From contig NZ_CP060790.1 in NCBI RefSeq assembly GCF_014489595.1, forward strand, positions 62,001 through 126,000: a stretch of DNA of 64,000 nt. The letters are read 5' to 3'. Below the pieces are notes generated by a model, which had not been told where the DNA came from, made no database searches, and saw only the letters and a program-made list of their open reading frames with translations. Positions within the stretch are counted from its first letter, which is position 1; every line of letters begins with the position of its first letter. Shown piece by piece: positions 42,265 through 54,400 of the stretch. The DNA comes from Paenacidovorax monticola (GTDB lineage Bacteria > Pseudomonadota > Gammaproteobacteria > Burkholderiales > Burkholderiaceae_C). The position numbers and the translations under genes were made by a program.

Positions 42265-43145
42265 ATGCCAATCACCGCCCCCGGCTTCGCCGATGAAACG
42301 TCTGCCCCCGTTCCTGCTGCGGCGCCGCTCGATCCGGCATGGCTCGCGGCGCAACTGGGGGTGCCGCTGTACCAGCCCGCGCTGTTCATGCCCACGTACC
42401 CCGAAGGCGCCGTGGGGGCTTGGCGCATGCTGCGCAGCGCATTCGGCCTGGACCGGGGCTACCACTCGGGCGCCTGGGCCGTGGCCGGCATGCCGGGGCT
42501 GCAGCGCCGGGGAGCGTCGGGGCAATGGGAGACCTGGATGTCACTGTCGCCCCTGGAGGTCGAGAGCCAGGAGCTGGGGTGCCGCACGTCCCGGGGCCAT
42601 GTGGTCGTGATGGGGCTGGGCATGGGCTGGGCCGCGGCCAACATCGCCCTGCAGCCCGCGGTGGATGCCGTCACGGTGGTGGAGCGCGACCCCGATGTCA
42701 TCGCGCTGTGGGAACTGACGGGCGTGGCGCGGCAACTGCCCCCGGCGTCGCGGCCAAGCTGCGCATCGTGCGGCATGATGCGCTGCAATGGCGGCCGGAG
42801 AGGGCCGTCGATTGCCTCGTGGCCGATATCTGGCTGCAGATCGCCTCGGATGGCGCACTGGCCGATGTCCAGCAGATGCAGCGCAACGTGCAGGCGCGGC
42901 AGGTGTTCTTCTGGGGCCAGGAACTGGTTCTGGCGGCGATGGCGTTGCGCCACGCCCCCGCAGACTCTCCCCGGTGGCCCGAGGCGCTGGAGCTGGCCAT
43001 GGCGGAGACGGGCCTTCCGCTGGTGGGCGGCGACATGCCCGAGGGCTATGCGGCCTACGTGGCGCGGGTGCATGCGCTGTATGCACAGCGCAGGCTGCCC
43101 TCTGGTCATGGGAATGGGTCCTCCCAGGCAGAGCCCACGCCGTAG
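42265..43145 (+). CDS. spermidine synthase-like SAM-dependent methyltransferase fold protein, frameshifted
   Basis: About 294 residues when repaired, from ATG 42265. The Rossmann core is visible: GHVVVMGLGMGWAAANIAL followed by an acidic strand end VTVVERDPDVIALWE, then (after the break) LRIVRHDALQW and VDCLVADIWLQI, like a DxxxD/DAxxW part of spermidine synthase-like proteins. One base is missing from the C5 run at 42739-42743; adding it joins ARQLPP to GVAAKLRIV. The frame then runs to 43145. Function unknown; no polyamine genes nearby. Confidence 0.65.
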
Positions 43146-43340
43146 ACCGGCCGGATGCACTCCTGCGCCATGGGGGGGATGGCCTACACTTTCGCCGCCG
43201 ATGGAGGATAAAAATGGTGCAAGCCCGGGCCGTCCGCTGCCCCGGTGGCGGCATGCGGTGCCGTGCCGCCGTTCGAGCGGTTCCTTTCCCATGACGGTCC
43301 TGTCGCCCGTTTCCCACCGCGCCCCAGGCGCCCCCGCCGC

Positions 43341-44996
43341 ATGCGCATGACGCTGCCAGCCAGGGCTCCCGGGCTGGCCGATGCCCTGGCCGGGGTGTCG
43401 ATCGCCGGGCTGCTGCTGCCCGAGGCCGTGGCCTATGCGGGCATCGCGGGTCTGCCGCCCCAGGCGGGCGTGATCGCGCTGTTCGCGGGCCTGCTGGTCT
43501 ATGGGGTGCTGGGTGCGAGCCGGTTCGCGATCGTTTCGGCCACCTCGTCCTCGGCGGCCGTGCTGCTGGCGGCGACCACGTCCATGGCAGGCCCGCCGCC
43601 GCCCGTGCACCATGCGCTGGCCACGGGCATCGTGCTGCTTACCGGGGCGTTCTTCTGCATCGCGGCGCTGGCGCGTTTCGGCGCCGTGTCGAACCTCATC
43701 GCTAAGCCCGTGCTGCGCGGTTTCGCGCTGGGCCTGGCGTTCACGATCGTGGTCCGGCAACTGCCCCATGTGGTGAACGTGCAGCCCCTGCACGCCGACC
43801 TGCCGCGTTTCGCCTGGGAACTGGCGGCGCAATGGCGGGACTGGAACGGGCCGGGCCTGGCGATGGCGGCTGCCGCGCTGGCCTTCATGCGGCTGTTGGC
43901 GCGCTGGCGCATGGCCCCGGCGGCGCTCATCGTGATCATGGCGGGCATCGCGCTGGACGCCACGGGCTGGTGCGCGCGCTGGGGCATTGCGGCCGTGGGG
44001 GCCATCCATCTCGATTTTTCAAGTCCCGGTATCCCGTCGCTGCCCCGTGCGCAGTGGCTGCGCCTGGGAGAGCTGGCATTCGCCATGGCGCTGATCCTGT
44101 ACGCCGAGTCATACGGCTCGATACGCACCCTGGCCATGCGCCACGGCGATGCCGTGCGGCCCGACCGCGATCTGCTGGCGCTGGGCGCGGCCAACGTGCT
44201 TTCTGCCGTGTTCCAGGGCATGCCGGTCGGGGCCGGCTACTCGGCCAGTGCCGCCAACGAGGTGGCCGGGGCGCGCAGCCGCGCGGCGGGCCTGGTGGCT
44301 TGCGCCACGGTGGGCGCGGCCGTGTGGGGGCTGCTGCCCTGGATCGAGCGCACGCCCGGACCGCTGCTGGCGGCCATCGTCATCCACGCCGTGGGCCGCA
44401 CGCTCGACCCGCGCAGCCTGCAGCCGTACTTCGAGTGGCGGCGCGACCGGCTCATCGCGCTGCTGGCCTTGGGCGCGGTGCTGCTTCTGGGCGTGCTCGA
44501 CGGCCTGCTGCTCGCCATCGCTGCGAGTCTGCTCATGCTGCTGCGCGACATGGCCAGCCCGCGCGTGAGCTGGCTGGGGCAACTGGCCCGCACGCGCGAC
44601 TATGTGGACACGGCGCGCCACCCCGAGGCCTGGGTGCCGCCGGGGCTGCTGATCGCGCGGCCCGAGGCGCCGCTGTTCTTCGGCAACGCCGAGCCAGTGT
44701 TCGCGGCCATCCTCGCGCGCCTGGCGTCGGAGCCCCGGCCCACGGGCGTGGTGCTGAGCCTGGAAGAGTCGGCCGACCTCGACGCGAGCAGCATCGAGGC
44801 GCTGTGCGACTTCGCGGCCCAGGCGCGCCGGCGCGGCATTCCGCTGGTGCTTGCGCGCGTGAAGGACCCTGTGCGCGACGTGCTGGGGCGCGTGGATGCC
44901 AAGGCGCTGCCCGAGCTGCCGCGCACGGCTTGGAGCGTGGACGACGCGGTGCGGCTGCTGGCCGCGCAGGCCCCCGCAAGGCCTTCGGATCCATAG
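43341..44996 (+). CDS. SulP-family anion transporter with STAS domain
   Basis: 551 residues from ATG 43341 (MRMTLPARAPGLADALAGV). Family pattern GVSIAGLLLPEAVAYAGIAGLPPQ, about ten transmembrane helices, and a C-terminal STAS domain (LFFGNAEPVFAAILARL, VVLSLEESADLDASSIEAL, about 445-550). SulP proteins carry sulfate, bicarbonate, carboxylates or other anions; substrate unassigned. The ribosome site is poor. If the C5 run at 43331-43335 also lacks one base, translation could begin at ATG 43291 (MTVLSPVSHRA). Convergent with proX. Confidence 0.8.
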   Translation: MRMTLPARAPGLADALAGVSIAGLLLPEAVAYAGIAGLPPQAGVIALFAGLLVYGVLGASRFAIVSATSSSAAVLLAATTSMAGPPPPVHHALATGIVLLTGAFFCIAALARFGAVSNLIAKPVLRGFALGLAFTIVVRQLPHVVNVQPLHADLPRFAWELAAQWRDWNGPGLAMAAAALAFMRLLARWRMAPAALIVIMAGIALDATGWCARWGIAAVGAIHLDFSSPGIPSLPRAQWLRLGELAFAMALILYAESYGSIRTLAMRHGDAVRPDRDLLALGAANVLSAVFQGMPVGAGYSASAANEVAGARSRAAGLVACATVGAAVWGLLPWIERTPGPLLAAIVIHAVGRTLDPRSLQPYFEWRRDRLIALLALGAVLLLGVLDGLLLAIAASLLMLLRDMASPRVSWLGQLARTRDYVDTARHPEAWVPPGLLIARPEAPLFFGNAEPVFAAILARLASEPRPTGVVLSLEESADLDASSIEALCDFAAQARRRGIPLVLARVKDPVRDVLGRVDAKALPELPRTAWSVDDAVRLLAAQAPARPSDP

Positions 44997-44997
44997 T

Positions 44998-45014
44998 GTG
45001 CGCCTTGGGCGCAC
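44998..45014. terminator. hairpin between convergent sulP and proX
   Basis: GTGCGCC / GGCGCAC stem with TTG loop, directly after the SulP stop. No T-run; weak evidence. Confidence 0.35.
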
Positions 45015-45042
45015 GGGTGCCGGGGCCGTCCTCCGGGCTTGC

Positions 45043-46056
45043 TCAGCGCACCGCCGCCCGGGCCTGGGCGATCCAGCCGTCGAAGGTCTGCTGGTGTGCG
45101 CGGATCCAGCCCTGCACATGGCGCTCGATGTCGGCGGCCTGGTTCTGGCCGTTCTTCATGGCCAGGTTCTGCGCGTTGATATCGGCCACGGGCAGCTGCA
45201 TCACCTCGAACAGCCGGGCGGCGGCGGGGTTCTTCTCGGCGAAGGCCTTGTTGGCCACGATCTTCTGCGTGTTCAGCGGAAAGCCGTAGTTGCGCCCGTC
45301 GGGCAGGGCGGTCTGCGTCTTGGCCTGGTCGCCGGGCAGCGCCGTGAAGGGCACCTGCAGCCACACCACGTCCTTGCCGGGGCGCAATTCTGCGCTCACC
45401 CAGAACGGCGTCCACGTGTAGTACAGCACGGGCTGGCCCGCTTTGAACCGCGCGATGGTGTCGGCCATCAGCGCGGGGTAGCTGCCCTGCACGTGCGTGA
45501 CGGTGCCGCGCAGCCCGTAGGCCGTGAGCTGGTGCTCGATGGCGGCCTCGCAGCCCCAGCCCGGCGTGCAACCCGTGAGGTCGGCGCGTCCGTCGCCGTC
45601 GGTGTCGAACAGCTTGGCGATCTGCGGGTCCTTGAGCTGCGCGACGTTGGTGATGCCGTGCGCGTCGGCGGTCTTCTTGTCGATCAGGTAGCCCTGCGCG
45701 GCATTGCCCGAATACGCGCCCTGGCGCCAGAGCTTGGCGTCGCCGCCGGCATTCTTGTAGAAGTCGGCGTGCAGCGGGTCCCAGTGGTCGGCCATGAAGG
45801 TGGCGTCGCCGTTGGCGATGGCCACGTGGGCCGTGGCGTACTCGATCTCCTTGATGGGCTGTACGTCGTAGCCCAGCTTCTGCAGGCCCTTCATGACCAG
45901 CAGGGTCTGGAAGGTCTCTTCGGCGATCGAGCTCTTGAGCGGCTGCACCTTCACGCCCTGGCCCGGCAGGCTGCCGGCCTGCGCGGCCATGGCCAGGCCG
46001 AGCGCGGCGAGTCCGGCGGCGGCACGTTGGAGAAGGGGAGGGAGGATAGTCGTCAT
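45043..46056 (-). CDS. proX: glycine betaine/proline betaine ABC transporter, binding protein
   Basis: 337 residues. A signal peptide ends AAQA-G near residue 28. Closely similar in motif to enteric Pro[49 protein letters not shown], the disulfide loop [24 protein letters not shown], and [11 protein letters not shown]. The tryptophans ([20 protein letters not shown]) fit the aromatic cage that holds the betaine ammonium group. Start ATG 46056 overlaps the proW stop as ATGA, so it is translationally coupled. Last gene of proVWX. Confidence 0.92.
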   Translation of the reverse strand: MTTILPPLLQRAAAGLAALGLAMAAQAGSLPGQGVKVQPLKSSIAEETFQTLLVMKGLQKLGYDVQPIKEIEYATAHVAIANGDATFMADHWDPLHADFYKNAGGDAKLWRQGAYSGNAAQGYLIDKKTADAHGITNVAQLKDPQIAKLFDTDGDGRADLTGCTPGWGCEAAIEHQLTAYGLRGTVTHVQGSYPALMADTIARFKAGQPVLYYTWTPFWVSAELRPGKDVVWLQVPFTALPGDQAKTQTALPDGRNYGFPLNTQKIVANKAFAEKNPAAARLFEVMQLPVADINAQNLAMKNGQNQAADIERHVQGWIRAHQQTFDGWIAQARAAVR

Positions 46057-47300
46057 GCGTTGGCTCCTTGTGAGGGGGTGATCCGTGGTGGGGTGCCGGG
46101 GGCTGCGTTCGCGGCCTGCCGCACGGGGCGCAGCAGGCGCCAGAGCAGGCCCGCGGGGCCCGTCTGCCACCAATGGCGCGCGCCGCGGCGCGGTGCGCCC
46201 AGGGCCTGGGTGAGTCGGTCGAGCGTGATGGCCAGCAGCACGATGCCCAGCCCTCCCACCGTGGCCAGGCCCATGTCGAGCCGGCCGATGCCGCGCAGCA
46301 CCATCTGGCCGAGGCCGCCCACGGCGATCATCGAGGCGATGACCACCATCGACAGCGACAACATCAGCGCCTGGTTGATGCCCGCCATGATCGAGGGCAG
46401 GGCCAGCGGCAGCTGCACTTTCACGAGCATCTGCCATGGCGAAGCGCCGTAGGCGCGCGCGGCCTCGATGAGGTCGGGCCGCACCTGGCGGATGCCGAGG
46501 TTGGTGAGGCGCACGAGCGGCGGCAGTGCGAAGATGATGGTCACGATCACGCCCGGCACGTTGCCGATGCCGAACAGCATCACCACGGGCACGAGGTAGA
46601 CGAAGGCCGGCGTGGTCTGCATCGCGTCGAGGAAGGGGCGCGTGTAGCGCTGTGCGCGGTCGCTGGCGGCCAGGGCGATGCCCAGCGGCAGGCCGATGGC
46701 GATGCAGAACGCCAGCGATGTCAGCACCAGGGCCAGCGTGACCATGGCCTCGGGCCAGATACCCAGCGTGTGCACGAGCAGCAGCGACACCACGGCGCCA
46801 ATGGCGACGCCACGCCCCGCGAACTGCCAGGCCAGCAGGCCCACGAGTGCCACGAGGCCCGGCATGGGCATGCCCGTGAGCAGGCCTTCCACCCAGGTCA
46901 GCGTGCCGTCGATGGGCGCGCGCACCGACTGGAAGAAGGGCCGGAAATGCTCCACCACCCAGGTCAGGCCCTGGTTGATCCAGGCTTCGAGGGGCAGCGA
47001 GCCATCCCAGAGCTGGTGCAGCGGAAGGCCTTGGTCCGCTGCGCCGGGGGCCGTGCCCGCCAGGGCTGCGTCGGGCGCGGGGACGGCGTTGAGCCAGTCG
47101 GCGCCGCCGGCCGGGCCTGGCGTGCCGGGCGCCGGGGTGGTGGCCCAGGGGTCGGCTGCGGTGCTTGCCATGGGCGGTGCGTCCCAGGGCGAGGCCGTGG
47201 CGGGAGCCGCACCGCCTGCCGAGCTCCAGGGATCGGTCTCGGCCAGGGGCGGCAGGGCCGGGGCGGCGGTGGGGGACAGGTCGTGCACGGCGTCGTTCAT
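46053..47300 (-). CDS. proW: glycine betaine/proline betaine ABC transporter, permease
   Basis: 415 residues. A long N-terminal cytoplasmic tail (about 1-105) holds repeated DPW/SPW motifs and [13 protein letters not shown], as in enteric ProW. The permease core follows: [59 protein letters not shown], and the EAA loop [29 protein letters not shown], then [21 protein letters not shown] [22 protein letters not shown]. Both ends overlap its neighbours as ATGA (46053-46056 and 47297-47300). Confidence 0.92.
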   Translation of the reverse strand: MNDAVHDLSPTAAPALPPLAETDPWSSAGGAAPATASPWDAPPMASTAADPWATTPAPGTPGPAGGADWLNAVPAPDAALAGTAPGAADQGLPLHQLWDGSLPLEAWINQGLTWVVEHFRPFFQSVRAPIDGTLTWVEGLLTGMPMPGLVALVGLLAWQFAGRGVAIGAVVSLLLVHTLGIWPEAMVTLALVLTSLAFCIAIGLPLGIALAASDRAQRYTRPFLDAMQTTPAFVYLVPVVMLFGIGNVPGVIVTIIFALPPLVRLTNLGIRQVRPDLIEAARAYGASPWQMLVKVQLPLALPSIMAGINQALMLSLSMVVIASMIAVGGLGQMVLRGIGRLDMGLATVGGLGIVLLAITLDRLTQALGAPRRGARHWWQTGPAGLLWRLLRPVRQAANAAPGTPPRITPSQGANA

Positions 47301-48550
47301 GCGGCGCTCCTTTCTTCTGCGGTGGGGGGCGGTGGTGCCGAGGGCGGCAGGGGCGGCGTGTCGCGGTCCAGGAAGCGCAGCAGCGTGGTCTTGCTCACGG
47401 CGCCGTGGTAGCGGCCGTCCGCGCCCACCACGGGCAGGGCACAGGGCGCCTGGGCCACCTGGCCGAACAGCCCGGCCACGGGCGCATCGGCCGCGATGGG
47501 CTGCACCTGGGGCAGGAAGGCGTGCTGCAGGCCCAGCGGGCCCACGTGGCCGTCGAGCGCGCCGCGCAGCGAATCGGCCGACACTGTGCCCAGGTAGCGC
47601 TGCGTGGGGCTGACCACGTAGGCGAAGTCGTCGTCATGGCCTTCGATGAGTTGCAGCGCCGCGCGGCAGCCGCGGTCGGTGTGCTCGCGCACAACGGTGA
47701 GGCGCTGGCGCGCGATGTCGGCGGCCTTGAACACGGCGGCCGCATCCACGCCGCGCACGAAGCTGCGCACGTAGTCGTTGGCGGGGTTGCGCAGGATGTC
47801 GTCGGGCGTGCCCACCTGCACCACCTGGCCGTCCTTCATGATGGCGATGCGGTCGCCGATGCGCATGGCTTCGTCGAGGTCGTGCGAGATGAAGACGATG
47901 GTGCGCCGCCGGATCTGCTGCAGGCGCAGCAGCTCGCTCTGCATCTCGGTGCGGATGATGGGGTCGAGCGCCGAGAAGGCCTCGTCCATGAGCAGGATGG
48001 ACGGGTCGGACGCCAGCGCTCGCGCCAGGCCCACGCGCTGCTGCATGCCGCCCGAGAGTTCGTCGGGGTAGCTCGCGCCCCAGCCCGCCAGGCCCACCTG
48101 CTCCAGTGCGGCGGCGGCGAGCTGCTGGCGCTCGGCGCGGTCCACGCCAGCGAGCTCCAGGCCGAAGGCCGTGTTGTCCAGCACCGTCATGTGCGGCAGC
48201 AGCGCAAAGGACTGGAACACCATGGAGATGTCCTTGCGGCGCAGCGCGCGCAGGGCGCGGTCGCTCAAGGTGTTGATGTCCTGACCGTCGACGAGGATGC
48301 GGCCCGCCGTGGGCTCGATGAGCCGGTTGAGCATGCGCACCAGCGTGGACTTGCCCGAGCCCGACAGGCCCATGACGACGAAGATCTCGCCGGCCTCGAT
48401 GGTGAAGTGGGCGTCGAACACGCCGATCGACTGGCCCGTGCGCTCCAGGATCTCCGGCTTGCTGCAGCCCTGGCGCACGAGTTCCAGCGCGGCCTGCGGC
48501 TCGTCGCCGAAGACCTTGAAGACATGGTCGATGGTGATTTGTTTGGCCAT
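47297..48550 (-). CDS. proV: glycine betaine/proline betaine ABC transporter, ATPase
   Basis: 417 residues from ATG 48550 ([24 protein letters not shown]). Walker [12 protein letters not shown]-loop [20 protein letters not shown] signature [16 protein letters not shown], Walker [15 protein letters not shown]-loop [10 protein letters not shown]. Two C-terminal CBS domains (about 290-400), which sense ionic strength in this family, end with [13 protein letters not shown]. Motifs are close to enteric ProV. First gene of proVWX; the reading frame stays open upstream but the GGAGG ribosome site marks this start. Confidence 0.92.
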   Translation of the reverse strand: MAKQITIDHVFKVFGDEPQAALELVRQGCSKPEILERTGQSIGVFDAHFTIEAGEIFVVMGLSGSGKSTLVRMLNRLIEPTAGRILVDGQDINTLSDRALRALRRKDISMVFQSFALLPHMTVLDNTAFGLELAGVDRAERQQLAAAALEQVGLAGWGASYPDELSGGMQQRVGLARALASDPSILLMDEAFSALDPIIRTEMQSELLRLQQIRRRTIVFISHDLDEAMRIGDRIAIMKDGQVVQVGTPDDILRNPANDYVRSFVRGVDAAAVFKAADIARQRLTVVREHTDRGCRAALQLIEGHDDDFAYVVSPTQRYLGTVSADSLRGALDGHVGPLGLQHAFLPQVQPIAADAPVAGLFGQVAQAPCALPVVGADGRYHGAVSKTTLLRFLDRDTPPLPPSAPPPPTAEERSAA

Positions 48551-48962
48551 TGGTGGGTCCTCCCTCGGTGGATGGGTTGAACACGGCCCGCGCGGACGGC
48601 GCGCACGGACCCATGGGGGCGGAAGCCAGGACCCTGATGCGGCGGCCATGCCCCGGGCGACAGGCGCGGGGGCGGCGTGAAAGGGGCGGGCACGAACGGT
48701 GTGACCAGAGAGCGGTCCGAATGGCACGCAAGGCGGTGCGCAAGGACCTGGTGTGCGCCGGGAGAGGTCTTGCGGAGGACTCCCGGGCCGCACGGGAGGC
48801 GCGAACGGACAGGGCGCGCGCCACCGGCGAAAAAGCTGCATCAGGGCCGATGCTTCGGCCGTGGTGGCGGGCCGTGGCCGTAACGGCCCGCCGCCCACCA
48901 GAGCGATCTACCCCTGTGGAAGGGGGGGATTACCTGCGTTGCAGGTTGTAAAACATGCCTGA

Positions 48963-48991
48963 AGTATATGAATTCGATGTTTTTGAGTCAA
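48963..48991 (-). promoter_or_regulatory. sigma-70-type promoter of proVWX
   Basis: On the minus strand TTGACT (48991-48986) and TATACT (48968-48963) stand 17 bp apart, close to consensus. The start would be near 48956, about 405 bases before ATG 48550. AT-rich surroundings contrast with the GC-rich genome. Confidence 0.65.
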
Positions 48992-49038
48992 AACACCGGG
49001 TTTTCAGAATGTGCTATCACGCGCGAAGCGCGGCATTT

Positions 49039-49082
49039 GCTATTGAAAACATAGCTTGCTGCGCTTGTCCCTGAAGCGCCAG
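49039..49082 (+). repeat. intergenic structured repeat, copy C (best copy)
   Basis: Reads GCTAT-N7-ATAGC-N5-GCGCTT-N7-AAGCGCC. Both hairpins are intact. Lies upstream of the proVWX promoter and next to the large hairpin. Confidence 0.6.
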
Positions 49083-49122
49083 GGCCCCGGAGGGCCCGCG
49101 ATGCGGGTCTTCCGGGGCCCTG
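49080..49122. terminator. large GC-rich hairpin after the YqhA-family gene
   Basis: 12-bp perfect arms CAGGGCCCCGGA / TCCGGGGCCCTG, with an inner GC stem (CCCGC / GCGGG). No T-run. It lies 18 bp after the stop of the minus-strand gene and could end its transcript or protect its 3' end. Confidence 0.45.
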
Positions 49123-49139
49123 GTCGGTGGGGCGTGCCT

Positions 49140-49748
49140 TCAGTGCTTGCCGTGGCTGTTACTGCTCAGCAGCTTGTCGGTGTACGCGATGGCCAGCGCG
49201 CTCATGAGGAAGGCCATGTGGATGATGGTCTGCCACATGAGCACCTTGGTGTCGTAGTTGGCCGCGTTGATGAAGGTCTTGAGCAGGTGGATGGAGCTGA
49301 TGCCGATGATCGACAGGCCCAGCTTCACCTTCAGCACCGAGGCATTCACGTGGCCCAGCCACTCGGGTTGGTCGGGGTGGGCGTCGAGCCCGAGGCGGCT
49401 CACGAAGGTCTCGTAGCCGCCCACGATCACCATGATGAGCAGGTTGGAGATCATCACCACGTCGATCAGCGCCAGCACGACGAGCATGATGACGGTTTCG
49501 TTGAGCGAGGTGATCTGCACCTCGGGCTTGTAGCCGATGCTCGTCACGAGGGCCTGCAGCGCCTCCTGGTGGCCGAAGGCGGCTTCCACCAGATGCCAGA
49601 GTTCCAGCAGGAAATGCCACACGTAGACGCCCTGGGCGGCGATCAGGCCCAGGTACAGGGGCAGCTGCAGCCAGCGGCTGGCGAAGATCAGGTTGGGCAG
49701 CGGGCGCAGCGGCGAGCTGCCGGGGCCGGCGGGTTGGCGGGAGGACAT
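49140..49748 (-). CDS. UPF0114/YqhA-family membrane protein
   Basis: 202 residues from ATG 49748. About four transmembrane helices: [76 protein letters not shown] and [17 protein letters not shown]. The [11 protein letters not shown] and [16 protein letters not shown] segments are hallmarks of the YqhA (TIGR00645) family, which is related in layout to small-ion channels, but its role is unknown. Divergent from acs (153 bp). Confidence 0.8.
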   Translation of the reverse strand: MSSRQPAGPGSSPLRPLPNLIFASRWLQLPLYLGLIAAQGVYVWHFLLELWHLVEAAFGHQEALQALVTSIGYKPEVQITSLNETVIMLVVLALIDVVMISNLLIMVIVGGYETFVSRLGLDAHPDQPEWLGHVNASVLKVKLGLSIIGISSIHLLKTFINAANYDTKVLMWQTIIHMAFLMSALAIAYTDKLLSSNSHGKH

Positions 49749-49901
49749 GGCGTGGAAAGGGGAGATGGGGAAAATGGGAGCGGCGATTTTAGGGGCGGCA
49801 TCGTGACATCCCCGTTTTTTGTAAGCTTCATGCCAGTCAGTGGCCTGTAAGTGCCACGGCAGACAGTACCGCCCAAATTCATCTGACCCAGGAGACAAGA
49901 C

Positions 49902-51899
<1,998 letters not shown>

Positions 51900-52039
51900 G
51901 TGGCCGTGCCCGGCCCCGTCTTGTAGGACAGGGCCGGAATCGGCGGCACGCGCCGCAGGGCGTGCCCGTTCCTGGGGTACAACCGGGGGAATCCGGCGCC
52001 CGCGCATGGCGAGGGCGCCCTTCCACCGGAGCCCATCCC

Positions 52040-52510
52040 ATGAATCTCAGAACCCTTTTCCTGCTGCTCATCGTGCTAGCCATCGCCGCGCTGGCGGCGC
52101 TCAACTGGAGCACGCTGGCCGAGCCCTCGCTGGTGTCGCTGGGGCTGGTCTCGTTCGAGGCGCCGCTAGGCGTGCTGATGCTCGGCCTCACGGTGCTGCT
52201 GGGCGTGTTCTTCGTCGCCTATGTGCTGTCGCTGCAGGGCACCATGCTGCTGGAAACGCGCCGCCAGTCCAAGGAGCTGCATGCCCAGCGCGAGCTGGCC
52301 GACAAGGCCGAGGCCTCGCGCTTCACGGACCTGCGCGCCTTCCTTGAGTCGCAGCACCAGCAGGGCCAGGCCGCCCTGCTTGCGCGCATGGACGCGCTGG
52401 AGTCGCATCTGGCAGCGCGGGCCGAGCAGTCCGACAACACCACGGCCGCCTATGTGGGGCAGCTGGAGCACCAACTGCGCCGCAAGCCCGGCGATAGCCC
52501 GGCCCCATGA
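52040..52510 (+). CDS. membrane protein with LapA-like domain
   Basis: 156 residues from ATG 52040, preceded by a CCGGAG region. Two hydrophobic helices ([21 protein letters not shown] and [27 protein letters not shown]), then a soluble helical tail (about 75-150: [22 protein letters not shown]... [10 protein letters not shown]) with coiled-coil character. The layout resembles the LapA/DUF1049 family of inner-membrane proteins. Its stop lies in the left flank of the cytochrome terminator. Function unknown. Confidence 0.6.
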   Translation: MNLRTLFLLLIVLAIAALAALNWSTLAEPSLVSLGLVSFEAPLGVLMLGLTVLLGVFFVAYVLSLQGTMLLETRRQSKELHAQRELADKAEASRFTDLRAFLESQHQQGQAALLARMDALESHLAARAEQSDNTTAAYVGQLEHQLRRKPGDSPAP

Positions 52511-52545
52511 AAAAACCGCTCGCCCGGCAGTCCGGTGGAGCGGTT
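52509..52545 (-). terminator. terminator of the cytochrome c gene
   Basis: On the minus strand, stem AACCGCTC / GAGCGGTT with a 16-base loop, then a T6 run. It overlaps the stop of the convergent LapA-like gene. Confidence 0.7.
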
Positions 52546-52609
52546 CGGAGGCAGGCCACGGGGCCTGCGAGCGGGGCTGCGCGGGGGCCTCCCCCGCCGC
52601 GGCATCACC

Positions 52610-52915
52610 TCACTTGAGCGTGAGCACCCATGCGGCCAGCTTCTTGGCCTCGGCGTCGTTGACCTGGGTGTTGGCGGGCATGGGAACCGGGCCCCACACG
52701 CCGGAGCCACCCTTGATGATCTTGGCCGCCAGCTTGTCCACGGCGTCCTTCTGGCCGGCGTATTTGGCGGCCACGTCCTTGTAGGAGGGGCCGACAAGCT
52801 TCTTGTCGACAGCGTGGCAGGCCATGCAGTTCTTGGCCGTGGCCAGGGCCTGGTCCGCCATCGCGGGGGCCGCCACCGACATTGCCATGGCGAGTGTGAT
52901 CAGGGTACGGTTCAT
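52610..52915 (-). CDS. small class I c-type cytochrome
   Basis: 101 residues: a signal peptide ending AMA-D near 21, then the haem-binding CMACH (about 30-34) and distal Met in PVPMPANT. The sequence [16 protein letters not shown] and [19 protein letters not shown] is typical of the cytochrome c551/c552 fold. A periplasmic electron carrier; partners are not in the window. Confidence 0.88.
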   Translation of the reverse strand: MNRTLITLAMAMSVAAPAMADQALATAKNCMACHAVDKKLVGPSYKDVAAKYAGQKDAVDKLAAKIIKGGSGVWGPVPMPANTQVNDAEAKKLAAWVLTLK

Positions 52916-53020
52916 CGCAGACTTTCCTATGGTTGGGTTACATTATTCTCAATGAAATTGTAGTGGTCTAGGTTGACTTGGCCCTATGAAACATTGGATG
53001 TTTCGCCTACGGAGGCTGTT

Positions 53021-53263
53021 ATGTATCTGCTGGGGCTGGCCCTCGTTTTGACCCTGCTCAAGTACCTTGAAATCGGCCCTGTGGCCAACTGGTCGTGGTG
53101 GTGGGTGCTGGCCCCCTATGGGGTGACGGCCTTGTGGTGGGCCTGGGCCGATTCCACGGGCTACACCAAGCGCAAGGCCATGGAGAAGATCGAGCAGCGC
53201 AAGCAGGACCGCATCAACAAGCACAAGGACGCCCTGGGCATGCGCCCGCGCAAGCCGCGCTGA
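53021..53263 (+). CDS. small Trp-rich membrane protein (TIGR04438-like)
   Basis: 80 residues from ATG 53021, with GGAGG 5 bp upstream. One or two hydrophobic helices with seven Trp (VANWSWWWVLAPYGVTALWWAWAD) and a charged tail RKAMEKIEQRKQDRINKHKDALGMRPRKPR. Size and pattern match the small Trp-rich TIGR04438 family of betaproteobacteria. Role unknown. Confidence 0.75.
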   Translation: MYLLGLALVLTLLKYLEIGPVANWSWWWVLAPYGVTALWWAWADSTGYTKRKAMEKIEQRKQDRINKHKDALGMRPRKPR

Positions 53264-53288
53264 GCCGCCGCCCGGCCGTTCGCACCGC

Positions 53289-53320
53289 AAGCCTGCCGGC
53301 GAGAGCCCGCAGGCTTTTTT
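53289..53320 (+). terminator. terminator of the Trp-rich protein gene
   Basis: Stem AAGCCTGC / GCAGGCTT followed by T-run, 25 bp after the stop. It lies between convergent genes. Confidence 0.8.
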
Positions 53321-53366
53321 CCTGTCTGGCGGCGCCTTGCTGGCAGACGCAGGGATGCTGCCGGTG

Positions 53367-54299
53367 TCAACGGCCCCGGGCCTGCACGACCTGCAGCCAG
53401 CGCTGCAGCACCGGCGCGTCATGGCCGGCCTGCCACATCACGCTGGTCTCGCAGATGGGCATGGCAGGCGCGCCGGGCGGCTCCTGCAGCGCACGGTAGA
53501 CCACGCCGGCGCGCTGCAGCCGGCTGACGCTCTGCAGCACCCACGCCAGGCCCAGTTCGGCCGACACCAGGTTGACGATGGTCTGCATCTGGATCGCCTC
53601 TTGCGCCACATTCAGCGCCCGACCGGCTGCCGCGTAGCGGGCCTGCAGGCCGTCGTGCACGGCAGGCAGGATGGCGCGCGGAAACAGCACCAGTGGCTCG
53701 TCGCACACCTGCTCGAAGCGCAGCGCGCGCGCATTGGCCTTTCCATGCACCAACGGATGCCGCTCAGGCAGCGCCAGCCACAGCGGCTCCCTGCCGATCA
53801 CCTGCCGCACCATGCCGGGCGGCGCGGGCTCGTCCTGCGCATGCAGCACGATGCCAGCATCGATGCGGCCCTCGCGCAGCAGCTGCAGCTGCACGTCGCT
53901 GGTAGCCTCGGTCAGCTCCAGGCGCACCCCGGGGCGGGCGGCGCGAAAGGCCCGCACCCACTGCGGTAGCCCGCCAAAGCCCACGGTCGAGACGAAGGCC
54001 AGCCGCAGCCGCCCCACCTCGCCGCTGGCGGCGGCGCGGGCCTGCTCGGGCAGGGCCAGCGCACGGGCGATCAGATCCTGCGCCTGCGGCAGCAGCGCCG
54101 CGCCGGCCGGCGTGAGCTGCACGCTGCGTTTGTTGCGCTCGAACAGGCGCACGCCCAACTGCCGCTCCAGGCCGGCGATGGCCTGGGTCAGCGGTGGCTG
54201 GGTGATGTGCAGGCGCTGCGCGGCACGGCCGAAGTGCAGCTCCTCCGCCACCATGGCGAATTGCCGCCAGGCCCGTATGTCGATGAAGGGCTGACTCAT
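53367..54299 (-). CDS. LysR-family transcriptional regulator
   Basis: 310 residues. Winged helix-turn-helix at the N-terminus ([53 protein letters not shown]) and a LysR substrate-binding domain (about 90-300). It is divergent from ilvD with 101 bp between, a common arrangement when a LysR protein controls its neighbour. It might regulate ilvD or itself; the ligand is unknown. Confidence 0.88.
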   Translation of the reverse strand: MSQPFIDIRAWRQFAMVAEELHFGRAAQRLHITQPPLTQAIAGLERQLGVRLFERNKRSVQLTPAGAALLPQAQDLIARALALPEQARAAASGEVGRLRLAFVSTVGFGGLPQWVRAFRAARPGVRLELTEATSDVQLQLLREGRIDAGIVLHAQDEPAPPGMVRQVIGREPLWLALPERHPLVHGKANARALRFEQVCDEPLVLFPRAILPAVHDGLQARYAAAGRALNVAQEAIQMQTIVNLVSAELGLAWVLQSVSRLQRAGVVYRALQEPPGAPAMPICETSVMWQAGHDAPVLQRWLQVVQARGR

Positions 54300-54312
54300 A
54301 TGCAGAACATAT
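54298..54312. promoter_or_regulatory. inverted repeat at the LysR start
   Basis: ATATG-N5-CATAT, overlapping the LysR start codon (54297-54299). AT-rich and short. It may be the LysR autoregulatory site, between the divergent LysR and ilvD genes. Confidence 0.4.
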
Positions 54313-54400
54313 TAATCAAGAATTTGAAAGGTATTGGATCAAATTACCCGAGCGCTCCATACTGGGGGCGCCATTTTTTGATAACCATTCGAGACCCACG

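Larger units (their letters stand above)
48551..49139. other. 589-bp gap: long proVWX leader, promoter, repeat and hairpin
   Basis: No gene seen. A promoter at 48963-48991 gives a minus-strand leader of about 400 bases to the proV start. The leader is GC-rich and has several inverted repeats (for example CCTGC/GCAGG near 48945-48935 and GGGCCG/CGGCCC elements near 48880), but no known riboswitch class was recognised. Repeat copy C and a hairpin fill the rest. Confidence 0.5.

Noticed and set aside
48551..48898. N-terminal extension of ProV by 116 codons
   Set aside because: The frame is open but Arg/Pro-rich and unlike ProV; a GGAGG site and the conserved start mark ATG 48550.
48551..48960. 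Riboswitch in the proVWX leader
   Set aside because: No known class motif was recognised by eye; only inverted repeats. A covariance search would be needed.
53000..53020. Fur-like site between the cytochrome c and Trp-rich genes
   Set aside because: Only partial AT-rich symmetry (CATT-N6-AATG); too weak to list.
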